Assembly: GCF_029962835.1 (NCBI RefSeq)
Contig: NC_080590.1
Span: 66,928,501 to 66,992,500, forward strand
Reading direction: 5' to 3'
Source: Magnolia sinica
Lineage: Eukaryota; Streptophyta; Magnoliopsida; Magnoliales; Magnoliaceae
DNA: 64,000 nt
This document shows positions 1 through 12,059 of the stretch, one piece after another (positions within the stretch are counted from its first letter, which is position 1; each line of letters opens with the position of its first letter). A model generated the notes under the pieces. That model saw only the letters and a list, made by a program, of their open reading frames with translations, searched no databases and was not told the origin of the DNA. The position numbers and the translations under genes were made by a program.

Positions 1-404
1 ACTGAGGCGGCCCTGCCATGCTCCTGATGCCGCTCCATCAGTCATCCCTGAGTTAGCTCCTGAAGGGGCGGCCGAGCCTTGAAGTCGGTCTCGCGGAGCA
101 AAATTCCTTTCTGCTCCCCACATCTGCTTTAAGCACTTCAAGCACGCCTAGCGCCGAGCTCGAGAGCATCTGCAGCAGCAAGCGTTACCCTCCTTCGACG
201 TTTTTATACTTTTGTTGCTTCCCATGTATATAACACTGACACGAGTGCCAATGTACTATCGATGTAACATTTTCATCCAATCAATGAATACATGTTTCTT
301 TGCAATTTATTGTGTATTTTACATTTATCTGTCATGAATTCTTGTGTATTCATCAATGAGGGCCGAGCGATGATCATCCGCCGGCCAAGTTAACGATAGT
401 AGAT
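1..404 (-). other. Element 1, region between pol and the 3' LTR
   Basis: This stretch lies downstream of the integrase C-terminus of element 1. I see no gene in it. Tat elements usually have a long non-coding stretch here before the polypurine tract and 3' LTR, so it is assigned to the element by position only. Confidence 0.5.
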
Positions 405-1375
405 ATTGAGATGCTTGGCTTTCCAAGGATAAGGCAATAGTTAGCCTGTCAAATCTTCCAAACGGTAGGTCCCAGGTCGAACGGTACTTGCAATCACATA
501 AGGGCCTTCCCAATTGGGTCCCAGCATACCCGTACTGGCATCCTTGGTATTTTGGAATGTTTTTCAAAGCACTAAGTCTCCTACTCTGAATCGTCTGACC
601 TTGACTCAGGCATTGTAGAACCGAGACACTTGTTGTTGGTGGATGATTGTTAGGAACCGAGCCTGTTCCCTTCGTTCGTCCAGAAGGTCGAGGCAGAGCG
701 CTAACAATTCCTCATTGTCTTGTTCATCAAATGAGCTTACTCAAGCGGTTGGCAAGCCGATCTCCACAGGGGTGACCACTCTTGAGCCATATGTCAGAGA
801 AAAAGGAGTTTCTCCTGTAGCAGTTCGGGTTGTTGTTCGGTAGGCCCATAGAACCTTAGGGAGTTCTTCGGACCAAGCTTGACCCCCTTTGCTCGACCAA
901 GCTTGGTCTGAAGGTGCTGCTTGATGATCTTGTTGACGACCTCAACTTGCCCATTTGCCTGTGGATGATGTGGGGATGAGTAAACGTTCTTGATCCCAAG
1001 GTTCTGGCACATCTCCTGATATTGTCTGTTGTCAAATTGCTTCCCATTATCCGCGACAATGGTCCGAGGTATCCCAAATCGACAGATAATGTTTTTCCAA
1101 ACAAAATCTCTAATTTTTTACTTGGTTATTTTGACAAGGCTCTCGGCCTCCGCCCATTTAGTGAAGTAGCCTACAGCGACGACGGAAAATTTTGTCCGAC
1201 CCTTCCCTGGGGGGAAAGGTCCGATGATATCGATCCCCCATTGAGCGAAGGGCCAAGGGCCGGCCATCGGAGTGAGCTCCTTAGGCGACTGTCGAGGGAT
1301 GACTACAACCCTCTGACACTTGTTACAGCTTTAGACGAGCTTTCAAGCATCTTGCTTGATGGTCAACAAATAGTA
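405..1375 (-). pseudogene. Integrase core and C-terminus of element 1 (larger half)
   Basis: The minus-strand translation gives the integrase core. The three catalytic acidic residues are visible in the contexts WGIDIIGPF, VADNGKQFD and [10 protein letters not shown]. The C-terminal part, around 570-410, reads like the usual segment ending in LGPNWEGPY-type and GTYRLEDL-type words. There are in-frame stops and several frame changes: the catalytic core is in a different frame from the C-terminus. The N-terminal zinc-binding part of the same domain is at 5547-5922, beyond A1. Removing A1 and one copy of its 5-bp target duplication restores continuous reading through the conserved W-Q-G-Y-Y motif. 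Integrase joins element cDNA to host DNA; this copy cannot be functional. Confidence 0.88.
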
Positions 1376-2844
1376 GCCTTTGTCACGCCCCGAACTCGGA
1401 AACCAAGCTCACAAAATTTTTGATTGCCGAATCCGGCGCCAACAGCCTCCGTAGTACCCCATTCTCGGCTCCCGGCATCTATACACCAGGTTCCAATCCT
1501 GGGATCCTACAAGGAGGATTTCAAATATGATTTTGATTCAGTATAAGCATAACCATAAGCATAACCCACGAACAATAACCACAAGAACACCATCACAAAA
1601 TCCACTATGATCAAAAACTTTTAAGTACAATGCGTCTGAAGGGAAATACAAGATAATGCAAATAACGAAAACTCCAAAAGCTCGACTGCACGCTCCTACT
1701 GCTCCTATGCTACGGCTGCATCCTGGCGTCACCTGCACGCATCGATCGTGCATAAGCTTATAGAAAGCTTAGAGGGTGTTGTAAGTGTGTGCGTAATATG
1801 AGCGTGCTCAGAATGCAAGGTCGGAGTAATATGGAATCATGCTGATGAGTACATGAATACAATCAGTCGTACCAAGGCTATGCGGTGCAAGATATGAATG
1901 CTATCGGCCATATCAAAACCATATAATGCGAGATGCAACTCAAGCATGCCAATCCTCATCCATAATATCAAATATCAGTACAGTTCTCATTCTGGATAAT
2001 CACCGGAGTCTAGTACACTCTACGCCAGCTTGTCGTCCCTATCCGAACGCACAACTGGGAGAGTGGAAGAGACCTCACTATCTGCCTGTCAATATCGGGC
2101 TCGGCTCGTCGATAGCGGACCCATTCCTCAAGCTGATCAAACTCAACCTAGAAATGCCCCCTCACTCAGGGGGGTAAGGTCACACCCCTTTCCAACCGAC
2201 CACGACACAGTGGAAGACGTGGCTTACTAGTATACGGCCCTCGCACGCTCATGTATCCACTTGGTCTCGACATTGGAGTCATCCTCTGGTACCATCGGGT
2301 TTAGAAATTTTCACCCAGGGACATCTATGGCGCCCCGATGCTAGAAACAGTATTTTCGGTATCCAATCCAACCACCCACGATGTGTCTGTGGAGGCTATG
2401 GCCCTGATGTCGCTAGGGCATACAATAATCACAATCACACAAAAACCAGTGTATGAATCACCCTACCAAACATGCAACAATCATGCGCATACCACGTGCT
2501 CATGTAAGGCAACTCTGCCTATCAGGGAGCCCATAAACAATCCGCCCATAAGTATATGCTATGATCAATCACTCCTCATATCAGGCATACATATGATGCG
2601 TATGATCATGAATCATGGATCTATACTAAACATGTTATATGGTGATGGGATCTGTTCATAACGAAGATGGGCCTAGACGACCTACACACTACAAGTATGG
2701 GCCTATCAATGGGCCTTAGGGAGAGTGACAATGTAGACATTTAACCAACATTATCCTTACAATGTGGACGTCAAACCATCATTGCTCCCAAGGAATAGCC
2801 CGCTATAAAGGTCAACACATAAACCATGGTGGAATCACGTTATA

Positions 2845-3115
2845 ATGGGCCTCATGTACATCCCATTGGGCCTCGACCCATGGGCCTCCAATACATCAAA
2901 TGGGCCTCATGTACATGGGTCTTGTATATATCAAGATGGGCCCCAACGGATGGGCCACAACTACATCAAGATGGGCCTAATCACAGAGGCCTTATATTTG
3001 TCAAGTGGGCCGCACCAGTGGGCCTTGAATACGTCACAATGGACCCTCATATGGCAAGTGGGCCACACCACCTGGGCCACATGTATATCAAATGGGCCAC
3101 ACTCAAATATAAGTG
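2845..3115 (+). repeat. Imperfect tandem array of TGGGCC-type units in A1
   Basis: Units of about 30 bp built on the words ATGGGCCTC and TACATCAAATGGGCC repeat head to tail with drift. The same kind of array occurs in A2 (24480-24815, 25440-25860) and, inverted, in A3 (28905-29560). The long open frames here are by-products of the repetition and not genes. Confidence 0.75.
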
Positions 3116-3285
3116 GTGATAATAATTTCCACTATTAAAATTCCCAAGGCCCGCCATAACATTTATTTCCCATCCAATCTGATCATAAGGTCCCAAAGCA
3201 TGTCAATGGTAGCCGTTCAATCCTCACCGTACAGTGTGGTCCACTTGATAAATAAATCTGTCTTATTTTTGCCTCAAGCCTTAAA

Positions 3286-3337
<52 letters not shown>

Positions 3338-3350
3338 TATATTATATATT
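3286..3350. repeat. (ATT)n microsatellite
   Basis: About fifteen ATT triplets followed by an AT-rich tail, inside A1. Confidence 0.95.
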
Positions 3351-5546
3351 TTAAAAAAATAGTTGGACGGTTTGGATGAAACTCATGCATCATGGTGGGT
3401 CCCATATGGATGGACAGCATAGGTAAAGCACATACCTCATGATGGGGGCCACACTGATGGAAGGTGTGGCATACATACATCAGTGGGTCCCACGTGGGGC
3501 TCACCATAATGTTTATTTTCCACCTAATCTGTTGACAGGGTCACACAGACATGGGGCCTACTGTAATGTTTATTTGCACCCAACCAATTGATGAGGTCAC
3601 TTAGACCCTGACCCACCATAACGTTTATTTGCACCCAACCTGTTGTTAAGGTCACTCAAACCTGAGGCCCACCGTAATGTCTATTTTCCACCCAAACTGT
3701 TATAAGGTCACGTGGACCTGGGGCCCACCGTAATGTTTATTTTGCCATCCAAACTGTTGATAAGGTCATGTGGACCTGAATGAATAGGAAAAATAAATTT
3801 TATATTTGATCTGAAACTGCTGCAACCCAAAAAGGGTTCAATGGTAGGCATCCAATCCAACTGTTCCCTATGATGTGGGCCACTTGAGCACCACATATGG
3901 CCGATTTTTGGGAGGGGGGCCACTGCCCTAGGAGCCCACCCAATGCACAGAATGGATGTTCCACACACACCATGGTGGGGCCCACGGCTGGGACCGTGGG
4001 TCCCTGCCAGTTCGTCCGCACGCATGCAGCAGCCGCCTGCGCTACACGGTCAGCAGCAGCAGACGCTGCTGCTTTTTCTTTTGAAAAACATTTGTGGTTT
4101 TTGGTAGGTGGGACCCGCATCAAAAGAATCCGCTCTAGCCATTGGACTCCATGGCTCAAGACCGTCCAAATAAGTCCAATATATGGCATGTTTTGGCAAG
4201 TAAGAAGATCAAGGTGGGTTTCAACGGTAAACACCACTATTTCCTATGGTATGGCCCGCCAGAAAATGGGATCAACTTCATTTTTCAGCTCAACGCCTAA
4301 AATGAGATGGAGAATGGAATGGACGGCGTGGATTAACTTCATACAACAAGGTGGGACCTGCATGAACAGCCCACCCCAAAAAGCTCTTTTTTTTCTTTTT
4401 GCTAGCTTGTAAGTACACACCCCTATCAGTACACACACTCCATGTTAGCCACGCCCGTCCAGCGTCCAGAGACGCTGGACTGCATGGATATAAAACAAGC
4501 ATCATGGTGGGCTCCACACACTGCCATGGTGGGGTCCACGTGGCGGCCCACCAAGGTTTGGATCAGCTGATGATTGTATTTTCCTTCATCCATGCTTGGA
4601 CAGCAAGGTGGGCTCCACCAGTGGGTTGTAGTGTGGTCCACTAAATGGACAGCATGGATACAATATATATATATATATATATATATCATCGGGTGGACCA
4701 TCAACAATGAAAGAGTGAGAGAGAGAGAGTAATAGAGAGAGACGGTGATGAGGGGCCCCGCCACTATGGGCCCCGATACAACTCATACATCAAAATGGGT
4801 CACCAACAAGTGGGCCCTAAAAATAAGAGTTTAACGGTGGATCACCCACCTATCGACCTTCTCCTTGGTCCCTTAGCCTCCTTAGCTCCTTACCTTCTCT
4901 TTTGATGAAGGTTGATGGGGTTTTGATAGTGGGGATGAGGGTGAGAGGGTGGGCCACACTTGGCTTGGGAGAGAATGTTTGGACGTATGAAGTTTTGGGG
5001 TTGCTTGGGAGATTTGATAAATGAGAGAGAAAAGGAAGTAATAGATTAAAGGGATGGGATGATGTAAGGAAGGGTATGGGTTTATTTGAAAATTTGTAAA
5101 AGAGGTATGGTTGTGGTTGAAATTTTATAAAGGGGAGTGGTGAGGGGAGAGAGAGAGTTGACTTATGGGAAAGGAGGGATGGGTTGTTGTACTTAGGGGT
5201 ATGGAGTGACTTGACTTGTACTTGATATGAGTGATTGATTGATTGATGGGACATGTTGTAGAGATTCCCTCAAAATTTACAATGCGCAACATTTTTTTTG
5301 AATTGAACGCGGACCCACATCTTCTGACCTGGGTATCGGTTCGATGAGCAAGTCGCGGCGTTAGAACCGCGGCGATGGTGCTGTCGCTAAGGTACAAGTT
5401 TTGAATCGAGCCGATGTTGGTATGTGGGACCCGGCTTAAGATCGCGCGCAAACATCGGATATGGGTCGAGGATTGCCGGAATTCGACCGGAAGGACCGCG
5501 GAAGCCTACGGAATGGTACGGACTAGGACACGGGTCTTAAAGCCTT

Positions 5547-5922
5547 GCCAAATAACTTTGTGAGCCAAGGATCGTCCTCCAGAGTGGTTGCCGCAAATGT
5601 CTTCATGAATCTCTCGCATGACGTAGTCGGCCTCACTAGATCATAAACATTGCACGAGCGGTGCAAAGAACCCTTTCTTGTATAGGATCCCGTTGAGCAT
5701 GGTGTAGCGAGCAGCTCGGACCTTCAGTCGCCAAGCCTCAGCGCGATCCTCGGGCAATTCGCCAGTCTTGAGATACTGAACGATAGGGTCAACCCAAGTC
5801 GGTTCCGAGTCGATGGGGAGCACAGCCGCAGGGTCAATTTCATCGATGCTCGGCTTAGTCACATACTCAATAGGGACGGATCTGGGGATCTCGTCTTCAT
5901 CGGCCGAGGCAAGCTTCGCCAA
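5547..5922 (-). pseudogene. Integrase N-terminal zinc-binding region of element 1 (smaller half)
   Basis: The minus frame from 5922 gives the linker that precedes integrase in Tat elements (TWVDPIVQYLKTGELPEDRA), then LYKKGFFAPLVQCL, a stop, and EADYVMREIHEDICGNHSGG. The His/Cys pattern HEDICGNHSGG is the integrase zinc-finger region. The frame runs up to the A1 insertion at 5546 and resumes at 1375. It is separated from the rest of integrase only by A1. Confidence 0.87.
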
Positions 5923-5964
5923 AAGGTTGCTTTAACATTTTCAGCCCTCGGGATTCAGGTGATA

Positions 5965-6312
5965 GAATAATGCTGGAAGCCGCCGATCAACTCTCTTGCT
6001 TTTTGTAGGTAGGCTTTCAGGCTCTCCTTTCTAGCTTGATAGATATCAGCTATCTGATTAACAACTAGCTAAGAGTCGCTGTAGACATTAAGATGGGTAA
6101 CTCCCAGGCTAGCTGCCAATCGGAGCCCTAAGAGCAGAGCTTTATATTCCGCTGTGTTGTTGGAGGCTTGAAATCCAAGTCTTAAGGCATACTATATATA
6201 CGTGTGATCAAGAGTTTTCAGAACAACCACTGCCCCGCTTGCCTTATAGGTGGAGGAGCCATCAACGTACAGACTCCAGAGAGCTGGACTGTTCTTGATC
6301 GTGCTGGTCAAG
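5965..6312 (-). pseudogene. Archaeal-type RNase H (aRH) domain of element 1
   Basis: The minus-strand translation reads WSLYVDGSSTYKASGAVVVL, then YALRLGFQASNNTAEYKALL, then VYSDS. These carry the D (YVDGS), E (NTAEY) and D (YSDS) residues of an RNase H active site. In plant retrotransposons a second RNase H of this type between the ordinary RNase H and integrase is known from the Tat lineage. Stops interrupt it after HTYI and after YSDS. It lies between RNase H and integrase, as expected. Confidence 0.88.
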
Positions 6313-6453
6313 CGACTTTTCTAGCCAAGCGAAAAATGGCTCAAGTTGTTGCATGACTTCAACAATGAAGTCGGCCACCGCCTAGCCCTTGATTGCTACT
6401 CTAGGTTTGTAATGAATGTTGAACTCGCTCAGCTCAATTGCCCATTTTGTGAG

Positions 6454-7696
6454 TCATCCTGAAGCCTCTGGTTTTTGGAGTATTTGTCGCAACGGTTGGT
6501 CGGTCATAATGATAATCAAATGAGCCTGAAAGTAGGGCCGCATGCGTCGGGATGAAACAACCAACGCTGGGGCTACTTTCTCTAAGGTCGGATATCTCGT
6601 TTCGGCCAGGATAAGAGCTTTGCTGATGTAATAAACTGGAGATTGTTTGCCCTCATGTTCGCGAATTAAGATCGAGCTTACGGCCGCGTCAGAGACTGTT
6701 AAGTAGATCAATAGCAGTTCACCTGACTCGGGCTTAAAGAGCAAGGGCGGCGACCCCAAATATTCTTTGATCTGCTAGAAGGTCGTCTCGCATTCTTCTG
6801 TCCAATCGACTATCTGCCGACCCTTCAACTGCTTGAAGAAGGGAAGGCATCTGTCAGTGGCTCGAGACATGAAGCGATTAAGCACCGCTATCCTCTCAGT
6901 CAATCTTTGGATGTCTTTGATCGTTTTGGGCGATTCCATGTCGAGCAAGGCTATGATCTTCTTGAGATTTGCCTCGATTCCTCTTTGGCTAACCAAGAAA
7001 CAGAGAAACTTACCCGACCTACTCCGAATGCGCATTTGCTCGGGTTCAGTTTCATCTGATATTCTCGGAGGACGAGGAACATCTCCTCAAGGTCGGCAAC
7101 GTGATCGGTCGCTTTAATACTCTTGACGAGCATATCGTCGCTTTAATACTTTTTAATACTCTTGTTGACCAACCTTTAGTAGGTCGCTCCAGCATTCTTT
7201 AATCCAAATGGCATTACTAGGTAGCAATAAAGGCCTTTGTCAGTGACAAAGGTAGGGTGCATTACAATTTGATTGTAACCTGAATAAGCATCCATAAAAT
7301 TGAGCAACTCATGCACCGCAGTGCTATCGACCAACTGATCAATCCTGGGAAGAGGAAAACTGTCCTTTGGGCAGGTTTTTTTTAGGTCGGTATAATCAAT
7401 ACAGACTCGCCATTTCCCATTGGCCTTTTTTACCAGTACGACATTAGCTACCCATTTAGGGTAGTTTTTCTCCTCGATAACCTGGCCTTAAGGAGTTTTC
7501 CGACCTCTTCCTCGATCACGGCATATCTCTCAAGACCGAGGGCGCGCCGCTTCTGTCGGATTGGTCTGTAGGTCAGGTCAATGTTGAAGTGATGAGTCAT
7601 GACGGAAGGATTGATGCCCAACATATCTTCATGAGACCATGCATAGACATCGGCGTATCGGCGTAGCAGTGCTTTTATCTTCTCCTTCAGCGGCAA
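6454..7696 (-). pseudogene. Reverse transcriptase and RNase H of element 1
   Basis: The RT starts in the frame at 7696 with DVYAWSHEDMLGINPSVMTH and HHFNIDLTYRPIRQKRRALG. It continues after a frameshift with WRVCIDYTDLKKTCPKDSFP and FMDAYSGYNQI (first catalytic Asp) and VMPFGLKNAGATY. The YxDD box is damaged: the sequence before DDMLVKS has been replaced by a short duplication (see findings). The connection and RNase H follow at 7035-6454, with PKTIKDIQRLTERIAVLNRF and the usual words leading to TDQPLRQIL. Several frames are used, so the gene is dead. Together these domains would copy element RNA into DNA. Confidence 0.9.
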
Positions 7697-7698
7697 CG

Positions 7699-8256
7699 TC
7701 AGAGACGAGCAATCCGGACGGTCTTGGTGACGTCAGACTCGTGCAGCGGTACCTGGATGAGGTCTTCTACCAGTCGGCCGTGCTCAGGGGATTCATCGCG
7801 CCGATCGAGGGACTCGATCGTCGATACCTTGGACAGCGCTATCAGGGCTGTGGCATAACACCGCCGAGCGTCTTGCTGATCTCCCTTGACAATCCCGACT
7901 CTTGTCTCAGTCAGAAATTTCATGGAGAGATAGTACGTAGAGACTATGGCCCGGAGGAGAAACAGCGAAGGTTGATCGAGTATTGCGTTGTAGACTGAAG
8001 ATTGGTTGACTATAAGAAAGTCAATCATGGTCGTTGCTTGGTTCGGGGCGTCTCCGACAATGAGGGGAAGCTGAATGATTCCTCTAAGGAGGACTTGTCC
8101 GCCCGAAAAGCCAACCAAAGGAGTCCTCACTGGCCGTAGCGCCAACCGTTCGATGCTCATCTTATCGAACGCCTGGGTGAATAGCACGTTTGCGGATGAG
8201 CCTGTGTCAACGAGGACCATGAAGACTCTGCGATTTGCTATGGTGAGGTAATGACC
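7699..8256 (-). pseudogene. Aspartic protease of element 1
   Basis: The catalytic motif VDTGSSANVLF lies just inside the open frame that starts at 8220, followed by hydrophobic strands and VYNAILDQPSLFLLRAI, a typical Tat protease ending. The words just upstream (VITSP-type, then NRRVFMVLV) belong to the same domain in another frame. This enzyme would cut the gag-pol polyprotein. The frame stays open for 173 codons, one of the better preserved parts of the element. Confidence 0.88.
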
Positions 8257-9496
8257 AAAGCATCGTCCTGTGGGTGGTGGATGCCTCGAGCATCTTCTTC
8301 AATGAACGTCACGCTAAATTTTTCGAGCTTCCTCTCCTTCGAAGGCTGAGTTAAAACCATGATCTTGGACTCAGGCTGACAATGCTCTTTGTATGGTTTT
8401 TCCGAGCATTGTTTGAGTCGCCTCCGCCTCGGTGGCCACCGACAATGGTTCGGATTTCTTCCGTGGGTTGGTTATCACCCGAACATTCTTCCGTAGTCCT
8501 AGCTCCTTGGTCCACGTGCTCGCCAAGATAGCCCTCTCGGATGAGCCTCTCGATCTATTGCTTCAGATTGTAACAGTCACTTGTATTGTGCCTGTGCTCA
8601 CGATGGAAATGGTAGTATTTGTTTTAGCTTCATCGGTTGGGGTTACCACGGAGTTTGTCCAGCCAGTTGACGAATTCCTCACCCTTGATTTCCATCAAGA
8701 ACTGCTCTTGTGGCTTATTGAGCGGGGTGTACGTCGAGAACTTGTTGTCGGGTCACTTACCCGACCTACGTTCGTCTCAAGGCCGATCGTCCTTTCGTTT
8801 CTTACTGTTGGCTGAGTCGGCTTCCTTCTTAGCCGACTGTTTTATCAAGGTATTTCTATTCTGAGCTACCTCTCCCAAGATCCAAGTTTCCTCGGCATTG
8901 GCGTATTTCTCTACCCTGGCCATGAATTCGGCCAGGGTGGATGGAGGATTCTTATCCAGGGATAAGAGAAATGGTTTGTCTCTTACCCCTTGCATGATGG
9001 AGTTGAGAGCTGTTTCGTCTGAATGCTTTCGAACTTGCAATGCTTCGAGATTGAAGCGCTTGATGTAATCCTTGAGGAGCTCTCCCTCCTTCTGGACTAT
9101 GTTATTCAGATGTGCCTTGAGTCTTTTCTTTCCCCCGATAAAGTTGGCAACGAAAGCATCACTATGCTCGGTAAATGAGCTAATGGACCTCGGCTTCAGT
9201 TGCTTGAACCAAAGTCGAGTGACGTCAGCCAAAGTAAGGGAGAAGGCTTGGCACATCACGACATTCGAGGCATCATGTGATTCCATATAAGTCCGAAAGG
9301 ACTCAATATGCTCTGTTGGATCAGCCTTGCCGGTGTAGGGCACAATCTGAGGAAGGCGAAACCGTTCTGGTAGCCATGCTTGCATTATCTCGTCCACGAA
9401 CGGGGATTCCTTCTCTTCCGGTCCTGCCTGACTGGCCGGATGATTCTGCTTCAGGTCAGCAATCTGCTCTGCAGATTTTGGATCTCGGTCTTCCAT
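8257..9496 (-). pseudogene. Gag (capsid and nucleocapsid) of element 1
   Basis: The open frame from 9496 encodes about 239 residues of retrotransposon gag. The core words PYTGKADPTEHIESFRTYM, LTLADVTRLWFKQLKP and LKDYIKRFNLEALQV fit the plant gag family. Beyond 8777 the frame breaks, but the nucleocapsid part can still be read near 8600-8560. It resembles the CxFHxxHxHxxxxC knuckle of Tat gag with the first Cys replaced by Tyr (YHFHREHRHNTSDC). The EIRTIVGG segment that links gag to protease follows. Gag would coat the element RNA in particles. Confidence 0.9.
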
Positions 9497-9660
9497 AGTT
9501 CTTCACTGTCGGTCGTTCCCTCGACTGGAGGCCTATGACGCCTCCTCCGGTCTATTTCATTTCGTAGATCGGAAGCTAACAGCGGGACTGCCGCAGACAC
9601 ATGAGGAGCAGGTTGAACAGTGGCTTTGATAGAGCTGAAAAATGACTTTTAGTGTCATTT

Positions 9661-9679
9661 CCCATGGACAGCGCCAAGC
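9661..9679 (-). other. Primer-binding site of element 1
   Basis: Immediately inside the 5' LTR, the minus strand reads GCTTGGCGCTGTCCATGGG. This resembles the TGGCGCCGTCTGTGGG type of primer site common in plant Gypsy elements. Its position beside the LTR fixes the LTR end at 9680. Confidence 0.75.
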
Positions 9680-9854
9680 TGTTGATGCTTTTTTGGGCTC
9701 ACCCCCTTCGTGGTACTCAAAGACCTGCACAGGAAGAAAACAAAGGAGACCCTAGCTTGACCAGGGGACCCTCCGATGCTAAAGTCAGAATCTAGGTCTA
9801 GGAGTAATGGTGTTAGGGCGAGAATGTGTGTGTACCTTTCACCTATCGGTGTCT

Positions 9855-9864
9855 CCATTTATAG
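9855..9864 (-). promoter_or_regulatory. TATA box of the element 1 LTR
   Basis: The minus strand reads CTATAAATGG, about 30 bp upstream of a likely transcript start in the conserved GGTGAAAGGTACACAC segment. Confidence 0.6.
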
Positions 9865-10330
9865 GGGTGAAGTCCTCAAAGAGCTTTCCTAACTGGAATA
9901 GATCTCTATGTTGAGTGATCCTGTAATCTTTGATCTTCCTAAATTTTTGGGATCGAAGCTTATCTCCGGAAGATCTTGGGTGGAGATGCGGGGCCGATTC
10001 CTTGAGTTGGCTAAGGCGGAGCCTAATAAACAGCTTCTGAAAGAAGGAGCGATCGGGCTTGGCTGACCGCTATCTTTTGAACACTACCGTGTTCAGATAG
10101 GTCATGCGGCAAATCTTCGACCGCTCTACTGGTCGACCGAGAGGGTGGGCCAAACTAGAGCTCGGTCAGAACTGGGGCTCGACCAATGAAATGGGTCGGC
10201 GTATAGTTGCCTCTATGAGACCCCCAGGGGGACCTAGAGGTGTATTGATCTCACTTGGAGGTCTCGTTTCGTGGCTCAGGGCATGTAGGCCACGGTCAAG
10301 CTCGGCACCTAGTAAGACCAGGCTATGTCT

Positions 10331-10422
10331 CTCCATCCAGCGATTTGGGTATGGGCTGTAGTTAGACTCGATGTGTCTCCATCCAGTGATTTGGGTATGG
10401 GCTGTAGTTAGACTCGATGTCT
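10331..10422. repeat. 46-bp tandem duplication in the element 1 LTR
   Basis: Two units beginning CTCCATCCAG and ending near GACTCGATGT lie head to tail with a period of 46 bp and almost no divergence, so the duplication is young. Confidence 0.9.
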
Positions 10423-10499
10423 GACGAGTCTGAGCCATATCAACAGAATCGGTCCTACGCTTAAGCCGACTTAGGGACTTGTTATATTTTCCCCCAACA

Positions 10500-12059
<1,560 letters not shown>

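Larger units (their letters stand above)
1381..5541 (+). mobile_element. A1: 4.16-kb non-coding TG-ended element (giant solo LTR or LARD)
   Basis: It begins TGTCACGCCCCGAACTCGG and ends near ACACGGGTCTTAAA, flanked by a perfect 5-bp duplication GCCTT (1376-1380 and 5542-5546), the size typical of LTR-retrotransposon integration. Its ends match those of A2 and A3; the right end of A2 is the better kept GGTCTCACA. No coding domain is visible. Inside are a TGGGCC-rich array, an (ATT)n tract, an (AT)n run near 4662-4686, a GA-rich run near 4710-4742, and a copy of a dispersed repeat with GTGGGCC words near 3420-3870. The last 270 bp or so (about 5275-5541) are the best conserved module between copies. 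No internal second LTR is seen, so a solo giant LTR is favoured. Confidence 0.8.
1..10499 (-). mobile_element. Element 1: Tat-lineage Ty3/Gypsy LTR retrotransposon, interrupted and decayed
   Basis: Reading from right to left, the order is 5' LTR, primer-binding site, gag, protease, reverse transcriptase, RNase H, a second (archaeal-type) RNase H, then integrase. The second RNase H between RNase H and integrase is the hallmark of the Tat/Ogre lineage. The coding region carries many stops and frameshifts, so the copy is dead. The 3' LTR lies beyond the left edge of the window. The integrase is interrupted by element A1 at 1381-5541. The right boundary is set by a TGTTGGGGG terminus at 10499, read on the minus strand. 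Confidence 0.9.
9680..10499 (-). repeat. 5' LTR of element 1 (820 bp)
   Basis: On the minus strand it begins TGTTGGGGGAAAATATAAC and ends AAGCATCAACA, giving TG...CA ends next to a primer-binding site. It holds a TATA box and, near its start, a 46-bp tandem duplication. The solo LTR at 17645-18401 is a relative: both have a TATA box, then a GGTGAAAGGTACACAC segment, then a GGTCTCxTTTGTxTTC segment, and end in GCATCAACA. Confidence 0.85.

Noticed and set aside
3113..3379. Poly-leucine open frame
   Set aside because: It is a translation of the (ATT)n microsatellite.
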